Part shown: positions 26,668 to 36,682 of the stretch, piece by piece | Layout: every line of letters begins with the position of its first letter | Numbering within the stretch: the stretch's first letter is position 1 | Origin: Candidatus Wallbacteria bacterium | GTDB lineage: Bacteria > Muiribacteriota > UBA6191 > JACPRK01 | DNA: 64,000 nt | Assembly: GCA_016213845.1 (NCBI GenBank) | Contig: JACQZN010000031.1 | Location: forward strand, 1-64,000 | Reading direction: 5' to 3' | The notes under the pieces: model-generated | Told to the model about the DNA's origin: nothing | Database searches by the model: none | What the model saw: only the letters and a program-made list of their open reading frames with translations | Program-made: the position numbers and the translations under genes

Positions 26668-29340
26668 ATGAATCGCTCGACCAGATTGGCGGTCCTGACC
26701 GTGGCAGCGCTTCTGGCGGCCGGCCCCGACCCGGCAGGTTCCTGTTCGTTGCCCGCCGACCCCTTCATCGTCGTGAAGGTCTCGCAGAAGGCCGTCGGCG
26801 CCATCTCGGACCCGACCGACTTCGTCAAGATGGACAAGCTCGAGGGGCAGAAGGATGCCCTCACGGGAAAGGACTTCCTCCGCGTCCAGATCCCCGAGGA
26901 CACCGCGCTCCACTTCATCTCGCTCTGGGATCTTTCGCAAGGCGGACAGGACCCCGACCCGCTCGGCAAGCTGCCGGCCGCCTTCAAGAGCGTCGCCCAG
27001 GCCGAGATGCTCAAGTTCAGCGACGAGGGCGAGTTCCTGCTGCCCGTCCACTACTACTTCGACGTCATCGCCGGCGGCAAGCTCAGCTTCAAGCTGGGCG
27101 AGATGATCTCGCGCTCTGGCCGCAGCTTCGAGGACCCGCTGGCCGCCGTCGACATCGGCGGCTTCGTCAAGGACGGCGAGTACACGTTGAATGGCGGCAA
27201 CGACGAGTACATCTGGAACGACGCCGAGCTCAAGTTCGACAACGCCCCCTTCGACAACACCCTCAAGAGCCCCCGCTTCCCCAGGACCAAGGAGTTCAAC
27301 AACGGCGTCGAGATGGCCAAGGACGGCCCCAGGCCCAACACCAAGTGGGTCGTCACCGAGGCCCGCTACAAGCCGCAAGGAGTCTGGAACCTCGAGAGCT
27401 ACAGCAACGAGTACCACATGGACGTCGACAACATCGGCGCCAACGTCGCCTACGACGAGAACCCGCCCGCCAACGACCAGCGCGTCCGCACGGGCGACTA
27501 CGTCTTCACCTACAAGGTCCCCTCCGACCCGCTCGCCTACCATGTCATCGTCGGTAGCGCGCTGATCTTCCTTTTGCAGAACATCGTCTGGGACTACAAA
27601 GAGGAGCTCTTCGAGGAGATCGACGTCGAGGTCAAGGACGCCAACGGAAACGTCGTGAAAGACGCCCAGGGCAACCCGGTGACGGAGAAGAAGTGGGTCA
27701 AGGCCACAGACGATCCGAACGAGCGCGGCGGCTCCATCGCTGTCTTCGGCAGACTGGCTCGCAGCACTCAGGGGCTGTCGGCCGAGAGCCGCGTCGCCTC
27801 ACTTCTGGTGGCCGTGACCGACAGCACGCCGCCGACCCATGTCCATCTGTCTCCGCGGCGGCTGGTCGGCACCACGGGTGAGACGCTGCAGGAGGCCTCG
27901 GCTACTTTGACCGGGCCCACGGCCGTCACAGTCCAGGTGATCGACAACAATCCGTTCGCGGGCCGCGGCATCGGACAAGGGGCCGTGCAGGGCGCGGCCT
28001 TCGACCCCGCCAAGCTCGGACTCGACCTCTACTATGCCCTGCAGATCTACGATTTCGGCGCTCGCCCCGAAGGGATGCTGCCGACGGACCTGGCCATCAC
28101 ACCGAAGATGGTCTGGGCCAAGGCCGTCACCGGCGGCATCTTGCCCACGGTCGACACGTACCGCGCCGACGGTTCCAAGGTGACCCTGGCGTCCAACGGC
28201 AAGGACGCTGACGCCACCTACTCCGTGGCGACCTACTCGGTGCCGATCTCGGTCTTCGACGAGCCGATGGGATGGCATTTCGCAACGACTTCCCACGACT
28301 GGCAGACCGGCAATCGCCTGAAGTTCTTCGCCGCTGTCCGCGACGGCTCGGGTACGAACCAGTCGCCATCCGCCGCGCAGCTCCCCGAAGTGGCGGCGGC
28401 CAGCTCAGGCGCGGCGGCCGAGCATCCCGTGGCGGCAAGCGACGTGACGGACCCTGCGCAGCTGGTCCTCGACAAGGACGGCGCGCCCGTCCAGACCGAT
28501 CGCAAGCAGCCGGCGTTCAACTTCCCGGCGGAGCATCCGCCCGCCACCTGCGCGGTCGACCGGCTGGGACAGTACGGCTTCATCGACGTCTACGACAACG
28601 ACCGACCGGTGGTCTACCTGCGCGTCACCGACACCAAGTACGACCGCAAGGTGCTGTTCGGAAATGCCTATGCCGGCGACATGCGGTGGCAGAAGGCGCG
28701 GGAAGGTCAGCAGACCAACAGCAACAAGGAGACGACCGACGCCGCGCAGAAGCCGTGGTCGGACACCTCGGACTGGGACTTCAGCGAGGTCTACGGCGGC
28801 GATTCGGCCGGCTACCAGAAGCAGGTCGACGACCTGGCGGGGGACCCGCCCGTGTTCCGTCCGGAGGAGTACGCGGCCTCGCTGCCGGCCGGACCGCTCT
28901 ATGGCTACTGGGTGGATGAAGACACTCCTCTTGTCTTCGACGTGTTCGCGCGCGACAACATCAACTGGATGAAGCCGGACGTGGCCAGCGGTGGCTGGGG
29001 GATCACGACGGCCAAGCTGGCCGTCACGCCGGCGCGCGACAACGACTCTTCGCGGCCCGAGCTGAATCCAGCGGACACGTGGCGCGTTTTCGACGCGCCC
29101 ACGAACGGAAACGGAGCGATGGATCCGGCACCGTGGCCGCAACACATCTTCCGCAATCCGAACAAGCCGGACCCGAATTCAGGAGACTGTCACGTGGAGC
29201 TGGAGGTTTCGGACAACGCTCCGCCGGAAGGCGGCGGCATACGGCGCCGCAAGCTGATCGTGCGGTTCCACGTCATGGACAACAAGCTCAAGATCCAGTC
29301 GCTGGAAGAGACCCGGATTCGCAGCTCGACGATGGATTGA
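26668..29340 (+). CDS. large secreted protein of the pseudopilin operon, unknown
   Basis: An 890-residue protein I do not recognise. ATG 26668 follows AGGGAG by 10 bases and opens a signal peptide (LAVLTVAALLAAG). The mature part is very rich in Asp, Lys, Pro and Tyr, with no further membrane segment and no catalytic motif I can name. Codon use is unusually uniform (GAC, AAG, TTC, ATC, AAC), suggesting high expression. The sequence has a beta-rich character in the last third (around YGYWVDEDTPLVFDVFA and VELEVSDNAPP). It is the last and largest gene of the operon, 26 bases after the PilX-like gene. It may be the exported or displayed cargo of the pseudopilus. Confidence 0.8.
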   Translation: MNRSTRLAVLTVAALLAAGPDPAGSCSLPADPFIVVKVSQKAVGAISDPTDFVKMDKLEGQKDALTGKDFLRVQIPEDTALHFISLWDLSQGGQDPDPLGKLPAAFKSVAQAEMLKFSDEGEFLLPVHYYFDVIAGGKLSFKLGEMISRSGRSFEDPLAAVDIGGFVKDGEYTLNGGNDEYIWNDAELKFDNAPFDNTLKSPRFPRTKEFNNGVEMAKDGPRPNTKWVVTEARYKPQGVWNLESYSNEYHMDVDNIGANVAYDENPPANDQRVRTGDYVFTYKVPSDPLAYHVIVGSALIFLLQNIVWDYKEELFEEIDVEVKDANGNVVKDAQGNPVTEKKWVKATDDPNERGGSIAVFGRLARSTQGLSAESRVASLLVAVTDSTPPTHVHLSPRRLVGTTGETLQEASATLTGPTAVTVQVIDNNPFAGRGIGQGAVQGAAFDPAKLGLDLYYALQIYDFGARPEGMLPTDLAITPKMVWAKAVTGGILPTVDTYRADGSKVTLASNGKDADATYSVATYSVPISVFDEPMGWHFATTSHDWQTGNRLKFFAAVRDGSGTNQSPSAAQLPEVAAASSGAAAEHPVAASDVTDPAQLVLDKDGAPVQTDRKQPAFNFPAEHPPATCAVDRLGQYGFIDVYDNDRPVVYLRVTDTKYDRKVLFGNAYAGDMRWQKAREGQQTNSNKETTDAAQKPWSDTSDWDFSEVYGGDSAGYQKQVDDLAGDPPVFRPEEYAASLPAGPLYGYWVDEDTPLVFDVFARDNINWMKPDVASGGWGITTAKLAVTPARDNDSSRPELNPADTWRVFDAPTNGNGAMDPAPWPQHIFRNPNKPDPNSGDCHVELEVSDNAPPEGGGIRRRKLIVRFHVMDNKLKIQSLEETRIRSSTMD

Positions 29341-29370
29341 CAGGGAGAATCCAGAATCGAGCAGGGGGCG

Positions 29371-30078
29371 TCAGTCGCGGCGCTCGCTACGCCAGCAGGT
29401 GAAGACGTGCGTCCAGACGAAGGCGTAGAGAGGCGATAGCGTGAGGGTCAGCGTGGCGGTTGCGCGCAGCTTGTCGTCCTCGATGAAGCGGCGGAGCCAG
29501 GCCTCGACGTGCTCCGGGATGTAGTTGAGACCTTCCCAGAAGATCAGGTAGGCGAAGAGGGCGCAGAGCGGCCGGGCCGCGGTCAGGGTCCAGGAAGCGC
29601 GGCAGGCAGCGCCGAAGGAGGCGCGCTCGAAGAGGGCGGCGCAGTCGACGAACGCCGTGGGGACGCAGGAGATTGCCAGGAGCAGCATCACCAGGTGCGT
29701 CGCCAGCTCCGGGTTCTCCGGCAGGAAGGGGTTCAGCAGCAGGAACACGAGCGGCGTGTAGCCCCACCAGAGGAAGTTGTTGAGGAACTGGGCCAGGAGG
29801 GCGTCCGCGGTCCAGCCGTCGGCCAGGCCCTCGAGAAAGCCTCGCCCCTTCGCGGCGCTGTCCAGGATGGAGTAGACGAGCGAGACCCGGAAGGGATAGA
29901 TCGCCAGGATGAAGGCCACGGTCCAGGAGAAGCTGATCGGATCGGTCGGGTAGTGGATGAAGAGGTAGAAGAGCGCCCAGTGGATGGCGACGGACACTGG
30001 CAGTATGACGTGCGCCGTGCGGCCGAAGAGCGCAAGCGCATCCAGGGTGGTCCGGAGCAGGTTCGACAAGAAGTCCAT
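29371..30078 (-). CDS. multi-pass membrane protein, unknown
   Basis: A 235-residue integral membrane protein with about five or six hydrophobic helices (near 22-41, 48-66, 100-118, 128-146, 167-185 and 210-228). I do not recognise a family motif. The layout is reminiscent of small DUF-type inner-membrane proteins. GGGAGG lies upstream of the ATG at 30078. It is downstream of sbcC on the same strand but separated by 65 bases containing a hairpin, so it is probably a separate unit. It is convergent with the pseudopilin operon, with 30 bases between the stops. Confidence 0.75.
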   Translation of the reverse strand: MDFLSNLLRTTLDALALFGRTAHVILPVSVAIHWALFYLFIHYPTDPISFSWTVAFILAIYPFRVSLVYSILDSAAKGRGFLEGLADGWTADALLAQFLNNFLWWGYTPLVFLLLNPFLPENPELATHLVMLLLAISCVPTAFVDCAALFERASFGAACRASWTLTAARPLCALFAYLIFWEGLNYIPEHVEAWLRRFIEDDKLRATATLTLTLSPLYAFVWTHVFTCWRSERRD

Positions 30079-30102
30079 GTGGCAGCCTCCCGGCCGATCC
30101 TA

Positions 30103-30120
30103 CCGCGGCCGGTCCCGCGG
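30103..30120 (-). terminator. hairpin after sbcC
   Basis: A perfect 6-bp stem (CCGCGG / CCGCGG) with a 6-base loop lies 24 bases past the sbcC stop. It lacks a T-tract; termination is possible but weakly supported. Confidence 0.3.
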
Positions 30121-30143
30121 GGCAATGGACAGGGTGCCCCGGG

Positions 30144-33100
30144 TCAGCCGCTGACAATTTCGACGGCGCTACGGCCGTTGCCGCGTGGGACGATGCGGAC
30201 CTGGGCGCCGATGCGCTCTGCCAGCCCGGGCACGTGGCTGATCAGGCCGACCTGGCGGCCGGAGGCCTGCAGCGAGTCGAGCGTCGAGAGCGCGACCTCC
30301 AGGGTCTCCTGGTCCAGACTTCCGAAGCCCTCGTCGATGAAGAGCGACTCGACCGAGACGTCGCGCGCGCTGAGCGACGCCAACCCCAGTGCCAGCGCCA
30401 GCGAGACGAGGAAGCTCTCACCCCCGCTCAAGCTGTGGACGCCTCGCACCTCGTCGCCCATCTCGAGGTCGACCACCTGGAGGTCCAGATTTCGCTTGGG
30501 GACCCGCAGCAGCCGGTAGCGGCGGGCCAGCTCCTCCAGATGGCGGTTCGCATGGGCAACAAGGACGTCGAGCGTCAGGCTCTGGGCGAACGAGCGCAGC
30601 AGCGTGCCGTCGGCAGACCCGATGACGTCGTCCAGCGCGGACCAGGTGGCCGCACGCTCCCGCTGCGCGTCCAGGCGAGGAGCGACGGAAGCGGCCGACT
30701 CACGGCTGCGATCGTCCCGGGTGAGCTCGCTCATGACGGCGTAGTACGAGTCGCGGGCTGCGGTGACTCTCAGAGCGGCCGCGGCGACAGCCTCCTGGAG
30801 CGCCCGGGCGTCGGTGGAGCCAGTCGCGCTCCCGGCGTGGCGTTCCCGGGACTGCCGGCGTTCGTCCAGTACGGCCTGGGCCGCGCTGACGGAGGTCTCG
30901 AGCTCGGCTAGCTCTCTTTCACGATCCGCCGTCCACTGCCGGGGGCGCGCCAGCAGCTCCTCGGCCCGGGCGCGGTCCATCCTCGCAACACTCAGTCCGT
31001 GACCGAGAGCTTCCTCGCAGCAGGAGAGGGCCCGCATGGAAACTTCGTGGCGGCGGCGTGTTTCGTCGCGAGCGGACTCTGCGACGGCTGCCAAGGTCCT
31101 GAGCCGCTCGGCTTCTTGACGCGTCTTGTCGACGGCATCCTGCCGGGCGGTGCGCACAGCGCGGAGCTCGGCCTCGAACTCCTCCGTCGCGCGGCCGGCG
31201 AGCAGTGTCGCCCGTTCGGCGGTCAGCTCCTGATGCTCCGCACGCGTCTGCGCGAGCTGGCCCCGCAGCTGCCCGAGCGCGCCCGCGAGGGAGGTCGCCT
31301 CTTGCATGTCCGCCTCCAACGCGACCCGGCGGCGCTCACGCTCCGATGCCGCTTCGGTCCTTCGGCGGCACCAGTCAGCCCAGTCGCCCGCGGCACGAGC
31401 GGCGCGCTCGAGCAACCGGCGCGCGTCGCCTTCACCCAGGCCCGCGTCGGCCCCCCCCGCGGCGAGCATCGGCTCGAGCAGCGCGCGCGCTGCAGCCTCC
31501 CGGGCAGCCGCCCGCTCACACTCCCGCTCCAACTCGAGCAGCTTGGCTGCTGCTTCGTAGGTCCGGGAGCGCGCCGCGTCGAGCTCCTGGCGGCCGATCT
31601 CTTCCCGCTGCCGCTCGTCCTCCAGCGCCGCGGCCGCGGCCGCAGCTGAACCTACGGCAGCCTCGGCGGCCTCCTCGCGGCTGCGAAGGGACTCGAAGGA
31701 GCTTTCGACTTCCATGGCCAGCTGAGCGAGCGCGGAGGCGATCTCCTCGGAGCCCAGCGTCTCTGGGAGCTCCGCATACCCGCTCAGGCGGCGAGCCTCG
31801 GACCAGGCCGACTCGCAGCGCACCCTCTCGGCTCTGGCCGATGCCAACGCTTCGACTTCGCGCGAGGCGGCCTCCCGGCACGAGGCGGAGCGCTGGCGGG
31901 CGCCGGCCTCGCGCTTCAGAAGTTCCTCGCGCGCCCTCTCGAGCTCGAGGACCCGGGCAGACACGACCCGGAGCTCCAGCTCGGCAGGCGCTGCCGTCAG
32001 GGCCCAGGGATGGTCGAGCGATCCACAGAGCGGGCATGGCTGCCCAGGCTCCAGCTCCGAGCGTCGGGATTGGAGCTTGCGAGCTGCCTTCGCCAGCTCC
32101 AAGCGCGCGCGCGCGGAGGCCAGCTCGGGCTCCTGGCGGGCAAGCTCCGCGGAGCAAGTCTCTGCCTCGCTGTCGGCGGCCTCCCTGCCAGCGAGCTCGG
32201 CGTCGCGCGCTTGCTCGCGGTCGTCTTCGGACTTCCGCGCGGCGTTCCAGCGGACATGCAGCGCCGCGAGGTCGCCGGCCGTTCGGCGCCGTTGCTCCAG
32301 GGCAGAGCGGTCGTCTCTGAGCCGTACGCGGTCGACGGCTGCGGCGAGGGCTTGGGCTCGGTCGCGAGTCGCCTGAGCGGTCTTGCGCCGGGACTGTGCC
32401 GAGTCCAGTGTGTGGGCTGCGGCAGCTTCGGCCACGGTGGCGCGGGCATGGGCCGTCTGGAGGTCCGCCAGTCGAAGCCGGCCGGATAGGAGCGCCTGCT
32501 GGGAGCGTTCGAACTGCTCGACCTGCACAGACCACTGGGGCAGCTGACGCTCGAATGCCTGGAAGCTAGCGTGCTCGGTGAGCCACGATTCGGTGAGTTG
32601 CAGCTCCTGGTCGCAAGCGGCCAGCTCCGCGGTGGCGGCGCCGATAGCTCCCTGCAGCTCGGCGGCCCGGGCTTCACCGGCCTCGAGGCTGGCGGTTCGC
32701 TCTCCTAGCTGCCGGTCCAGAAGTGCCAGGCTATGGTCCAGCTCCCGGGCTCGTCCGAGCGCCGGCAACGCGCTCTCGGCGGCTCGCTCCGCGTCCGCTC
32801 GAGCTTGGGTCGCCTCGAGATGCTGGCGCTCCGCAGCGCTGGCCAGTGCGGCCGCCGCGGCTGCCTCGGAGCTGGCCGCAGCGGCGTCCGCGGCCAGGCG
32901 TGAAGCCTCGGCGCGAGCGGCAAGGGCGGCGTCGAAGAGCGGTCTGAGGGGTTCCGCTGCCGAAGTCAGGAGCAGCTCGGCGCGCAGTGGCGCAGCCGCT
33001 TCCAGCCTTCGGGTCGCCTCCAGGAGCTGGGCGCTGCCATCGGCCTCGCGAGCGGCCAACTTCTCCAGCTCACGCAGCCATTGCAGAGCGCTCTCGGCCT

Positions 33101-33866
33101 GCCTCGCGTCCATCTCGGCATTATCGAGGGCCGCCTTCAGGCGCGCGGCCTCGGTCTCCAGGGCGGCTCGCCGTTCGGGGAGGAGGAGCTCGAGGCGACC
33201 CAGATGCTCCGAAAGGTCCGTCAGGACCTTTTGCTCCTCCGAGGCCCGGCGGTGCGCGGCGATGGAGAGCTCGCCGAAGATTGCGGTTCCCGTGATGCGC
33301 TCCAGGAGCTCGGCGCGCTGCTTCTGGTCCGCATGCAGGAAGGCGGCGAACTCTCCCTGGGCCAGGAGCACGGACCTGCGAAACTGATCGAAGGAGAGGC
33401 CGAGCCGCTCCTCTATGGCGGCGAGAGTGTCCTTCTTCGTGCGGCCGAGGATCGCCCCGCTCTGGGCGTCGGTGAGCGCAAGCTGGGTCTCCTGAAGACG
33501 CCCCTCGGCGCGCCCCCGGGCCCGTCGCACGGTCCAGGTGGAGACGTACAGCCTGCCGTCGGAGCCGCGGAAGCGGACCGCAGCCGTTGCCCCAGAGCAC
33601 CCGCGGCGCAGCAGAGTCCTGGGATCGGAGGTGCGCAACTCGTCGTCGGGCGGAGGTGCCAGCGTGATGCCTACGTGGCTGGCCAGGCGCGGCGTGCGGT
33701 CGAAGAGCGCCAGGCAGAGCGCGTCGAGAAGCGAGGACTTGCCGGCGCCGGTCCGGCCCGTGATGGCGAAGAGCCCCGAACCGTTGAGGGGAGGGGCTTC
33801 GAGGTCGACCTCGAAGGGACCTGCCAGACTGGCGATGTTCTCCCCCGAGATGGCCAGGATCTTCAT
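30144..33866 (-). CDS. sbcC: SbcC exonuclease subunit (Rad50-like SMC ATPase)
   Basis: The ATPase subunit of the SbcCD nuclease, which processes DNA ends, hairpins and protein-blocked ends. It is 1240 residues. The N-terminal Walker A is GRTGAGKS (37-44). Long Ala/Glu/Arg-rich coiled coils run on either side of a zinc-hook CPLC at about 609-612. The C-terminal lobe has the ABC signature LSGGES (about 1147) and Walker B LFIDEGFG (about 1175), followed by the D-loop and ISHVPGL. The start codon overlaps the stop of sbcD (ATGA), so the two are translated together. The length is slightly above E. coli SbcC (1048), mostly coiled coil. Confidence 0.96.
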   Translation of the reverse strand: MKILAISGENIASLAGPFEVDLEAPPLNGSGLFAITGRTGAGKSSLLDALCLALFDRTPRLASHVGITLAPPPDDELRTSDPRTLLRRGCSGATAAVRFRGSDGRLYVSTWTVRRARGRAEGRLQETQLALTDAQSGAILGRTKKDTLAAIEERLGLSFDQFRRSVLLAQGEFAAFLHADQKQRAELLERITGTAIFGELSIAAHRRASEEQKVLTDLSEHLGRLELLLPERRAALETEAARLKAALDNAEMDARQAESALQWLRELEKLAAREADGSAQLLEATRRLEAAAPLRAELLLTSAAEPLRPLFDAALAARAEASRLAADAAAASSEAAAAAALASAAERQHLEATQARADAERAAESALPALGRARELDHSLALLDRQLGERTASLEAGEARAAELQGAIGAATAELAACDQELQLTESWLTEHASFQAFERQLPQWSVQVEQFERSQQALLSGRLRLADLQTAHARATVAEAAAAHTLDSAQSRRKTAQATRDRAQALAAAVDRVRLRDDRSALEQRRRTAGDLAALHVRWNAARKSEDDREQARDAELAGREAADSEAETCSAELARQEPELASARARLELAKAARKLQSRRSELEPGQPCPLCGSLDHPWALTAAPAELELRVVSARVLELERAREELLKREAGARQRSASCREAASREVEALASARAERVRCESAWSEARRLSGYAELPETLGSEEIASALAQLAMEVESSFESLRSREEAAEAAVGSAAAAAAALEDERQREEIGRQELDAARSRTYEAAAKLLELERECERAAAREAAARALLEPMLAAGGADAGLGEGDARRLLERAARAAGDWADWCRRRTEAASERERRRVALEADMQEATSLAGALGQLRGQLAQTRAEHQELTAERATLLAGRATEEFEAELRAVRTARQDAVDKTRQEAERLRTLAAVAESARDETRRRHEVSMRALSCCEEALGHGLSVARMDRARAEELLARPRQWTADRERELAELETSVSAAQAVLDERRQSRERHAGSATGSTDARALQEAVAAAALRVTAARDSYYAVMSELTRDDRSRESAASVAPRLDAQRERAATWSALDDVIGSADGTLLRSFAQSLTLDVLVAHANRHLEELARRYRLLRVPKRNLDLQVVDLEMGDEVRGVHSLSGGESFLVSLALALGLASLSARDVSVESLFIDEGFGSLDQETLEVALSTLDSLQASGRQVGLISHVPGLAERIGAQVRIVPRGNGRSAVEIVSG

Positions 33867-35122
33867 TGACCCTCCGACTGCATCGTGGCGTCGACGAGCT
33901 CGTGGAACGCGGCCAGCAGCGTGTCGGAGGGGGCCGTGGCGAATCGCCGCTCATGGGCCTTGCGGAAGACCTCTTCGGGCGTGAGCTCTGCCAGCGTCGT
34001 GGCGCGGACGGCCTCCGGGAGGGCCAGCCCCGCGCCCTGGTACTCGACACTCAGCTTCAGCAGGCGTGGAAGCCTGGCTTCCAGCGCGCGCTCCACCCGC
34101 AGCTTCAGCCCGGGATCGGGCCGATCCAGAAGCACCGTGGCTCCCAGGTAGGGGCGCGCGGATTCGGGGATCGTGTCGTCGCGCGCGGGCAGTGCCTCGA
34201 GCGCCGCGAGGAGCGCATCCGGGGGGAGGGCGCCGGTCGCCGGAACTCGCAGGATCTGCACGGCGCGGGGCACCTCGATGGGGCGGATACTGCTCGCGCG
34301 ATCGCCGTCGAGCTCCACCAGAACGACCTGGTGCCGGTAGCGGGCCTCCGCTAGCGACAGCGGCAGCGGCGAGCCGCTGTAGCGGACGTTCTCCCGGTCG
34401 CCGACAGACTGTGCCAGGTGGAGGTGCCCCAGCGCTGCGTACGTGACGTCGGCCGGGAAGATGTCGGAGGGAAGAGCGTGTTGGTTGCCTCCGAGGATCT
34501 TGCGCTCGCTCTGCTCGGAGAGGGCGGTGCCGACCATGTAACAGTGGCCGGCGGCCAGGAGTGCCACGCCCTTCGCCAGCCGGGAGCGGGCGCAGTCGAG
34601 CACCGAGGCGTAGAGCGCGCGCACGCCGTCGATGAGCGGGTCGGCGTCGGTGGCGGCGTCGGCGACGCGTGGCAGGTCGACCGGCCGCAGGAACGGGACG
34701 GCCGCTAGCCACGCGGCCAGGCGGCCGGCTGCGTCGTGGAGCGGGACCAGGAGGCGGCCACAATCGAGCTGGCCGTCAGGGGTGCGGGGCAGCCCGCCGA
34801 CGACCCGGACGCCGAGCGCGTCGAAGACCGGCCTGGGCGCGTCGAGGCGCGATGCCGAATCGTGGTTGCCGCCGATGAAGACCAGGTTCAGCCCAGGCAT
34901 GCGGCCGCGCGCCCGCGCGACGAATCTGTACCACTGGGCCTGTGCCGCGGCGGTCGGGTTGGCGGAGTCGAAGAGATCGCCAGCGACCACGAGCGCGTCG
35001 ACCCGCTCGGAATCCAGGGTGGCGAGGAGCCAGTCGAGGAAGAGCTCGTGCTCGAAGTCCCTGGGGATGTTGTGGAGCGTATGGCCCAGGTGCCAGTCGG
35101 ACGTATGGAGGAGTCTCAGCAT
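33863..35122 (-). CDS. sbcD: SbcD exonuclease subunit (Mre11-like)
   Basis: The Mn-dependent phosphoesterase subunit of SbcCD, 419 residues. The metallophosphoesterase motifs are in order: TSDWHLGH at the N-terminus, AGDLFD, GGNHDS and LGHLHLAQ. The C-terminal part is the capping/SbcC-interaction region. The start at 35122 (MLRLLHTSDWH) fits the family exactly but lacks a ribosome site. An in-frame ATG at 35161 adds 13 residues and has AAGGA 4 bases upstream, so the longer form is possible. That AAGGA is also the complement of a candidate -10 box for gnd. It is divergent from gnd. Confidence 0.95.
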   Translation of the reverse strand: MLRLLHTSDWHLGHTLHNIPRDFEHELFLDWLLATLDSERVDALVVAGDLFDSANPTAAAQAQWYRFVARARGRMPGLNLVFIGGNHDSASRLDAPRPVFDALGVRVVGGLPRTPDGQLDCGRLLVPLHDAAGRLAAWLAAVPFLRPVDLPRVADAATDADPLIDGVRALYASVLDCARSRLAKGVALLAAGHCYMVGTALSEQSERKILGGNQHALPSDIFPADVTYAALGHLHLAQSVGDRENVRYSGSPLPLSLAEARYRHQVVLVELDGDRASSIRPIEVPRAVQILRVPATGALPPDALLAALEALPARDDTIPESARPYLGATVLLDRPDPGLKLRVERALEARLPRLLKLSVEYQGAGLALPEAVRATTLAELTPEEVFRKAHERRFATAPSDTLLAAFHELVDATMQSEGQ

Positions 35123-35160
35123 TGCGCGGTTGCCGAGATGATAACGCCTGCGGGCCCGCA

Positions 35161-35169
35161 TGCTATCCT
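35161..35169 (+). promoter_or_regulatory. putative extended -10 of gnd
   Basis: TGCTATCCT has the TGN extension and 4 of 6 -10 matches (TATCCT) with no clear -35. The predicted start near 35176 leaves an 87-base leader before gnd. It belongs to the recurrent TGCTANNNT form seen in this window. Confidence 0.35.
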
Positions 35170-35262
35170 TGCGCTTGCTGGCGGCCCGTTTCCGTTCAGC
35201 CTGAGCCGGTCGAGAGATGTTCCAGAAGATCCCGATCCTGTTTGGCCCGTAGCCTGCTGCCT

Positions 35263-36678
35263 ATGAACACAACATATGCCTTCGGCGTCATCGGTCTTGG
35301 AGTGATGGGACGCAACCTGGCCCTGAACATCGAGGAGCACGGGTTCAGCGTCGCGGCCTGGAACCTGGAGACGAGCTGGACGGAGAAGTTCGTGCTCGAG
35401 AATCCCGGGAAGGCGCTGCGAGGCACATCCACGCTCACCGAATTCGTGGCCGCACTGGAGCGACCGCGCCGCATTCTGGTGATGATCACGGCCGGCGCGC
35501 CGGTCGACGCGACTCTGCGCAATCTGATCCCGCTGCTCGATCCGGGGGACTTCGTGATGGACGGCGGGAACTCGTGGTACCTGGACACCCAGCGTCGCGA
35601 GAAGGAGTTGCGCGCGGCAAATTTAGGATTCGTCGGATGCGGTGTATCCGGTGGCGAGGAAGGCGCGCGGCACGGCCCGTCGTTGATGCCGGGTTGTACC
35701 CCGGAGGCGTGGGAGCGGATGCGGCCGGTGCTGGAGGCGATCGCTGCGCGCACGGATGCCGGCCCGTGCGTGGCGCGGATGGGTTCCGATGGCGCGGGGC
35801 ACTTCGTCAAGATGGTCCACAACGGCATCGAGTACGCGGACATGCAGCTGCTGGCCGAAGCGTACGACCTGCTCTCGCGCGGCGCGGGTCTCTCTGCCGC
35901 CCAGCTTGCCGAGCTCTTCACGACTTGGAATGAAGGTCCGCTGGCGAGCTTTCTGGTCGAATTGACCGCGAAGGTCTTCCGAGTCCAGGACCCCGAGACG
36001 AAGCGTCCGCTGGTGGAGCTGGTCCAGGACCGGGCCGGCCAGAAGGGGACCGGCAAGTGGACCGTCCAGGCAGCGCTCGATATGGGGATCTCCGTGCCGA
36101 GCATCTCAGCCGCGGTCGACGCGCGCGTGCTCTCCAGCCTCAAGGACGAGCGCGCGGCGGCCTCTGTCGTCCTCCCGGGGCCCGCGCGCCTTGCCGCGCA
36201 GGATTCCGCCCGGCTGGTCGAGTCGGTCCGCGACGCGCTCCTTGCGTCGAAGATCTGTTGCTATGCCCAGGGAATGGCACTGATTGCCGCGGGCAGCGCG
36301 CGCTACGGCTGGGAGACGCCGCTCGGCGAGACTGCTCGCATCTGGCGGGGGGGATGCATCATCCGCGCCCGCCTGCTGGATGTGCTGATGCGCGCCTTCG
36401 AACGCAATCCGCGAATCGCCAATCTGATCGTCGACGAGGAGGTCGCCGCGACCCTCTCGACTGCCTCGGCCGGCTGGCGAAGGGCGCTTGCCGCGGCCAC
36501 CGACCTTGGCATTCCGGCGCCCGCGATGGCGGCCAGCCTCGCCTACTTCGACAGCTACCGAACGGAGCGGCTCCCGCAAAACCTGACGCAGGCCCAGCGC
36601 GATGCCTTCGGAGCCCACACGTATGAGCGGGTCGACAAGCCGGGCGGCGGCTTCGTCCATACCGACTGGCTCGCCTAG
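35263..36678 (+). CDS. gnd: 6-phosphogluconate dehydrogenase, decarboxylating
   Basis: Converts 6-phosphogluconate to ribulose-5-phosphate and CO2 with NADP in the pentose phosphate pathway. It is 471 residues, the standard length of the long-form enzyme. The N-terminal Rossmann motif is GLGVMGRNLA; the substrate motif GGNSWY and the family block GVSGGEEGARHGPSLMPG are present. The catalytic-region blocks HFVKMVHNGIEYADMQL and the GTGKWT motif are intact. ATG 35263 is taken from the Rossmann start; there is no good ribosome site. Only 4 bases separate its stop from the NUDIX gene. Confidence 0.97.
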   Translation: MNTTYAFGVIGLGVMGRNLALNIEEHGFSVAAWNLETSWTEKFVLENPGKALRGTSTLTEFVAALERPRRILVMITAGAPVDATLRNLIPLLDPGDFVMDGGNSWYLDTQRREKELRAANLGFVGCGVSGGEEGARHGPSLMPGCTPEAWERMRPVLEAIAARTDAGPCVARMGSDGAGHFVKMVHNGIEYADMQLLAEAYDLLSRGAGLSAAQLAELFTTWNEGPLASFLVELTAKVFRVQDPETKRPLVELVQDRAGQKGTGKWTVQAALDMGISVPSISAAVDARVLSSLKDERAAASVVLPGPARLAAQDSARLVESVRDALLASKICCYAQGMALIAAGSARYGWETPLGETARIWRGGCIIRARLLDVLMRAFERNPRIANLIVDEEVAATLSTASAGWRRALAAATDLGIPAPAMAASLAYFDSYRTERLPQNLTQAQRDAFGAHTYERVDKPGGGFVHTDWLA

Positions 36679-36682
36679 CCGA

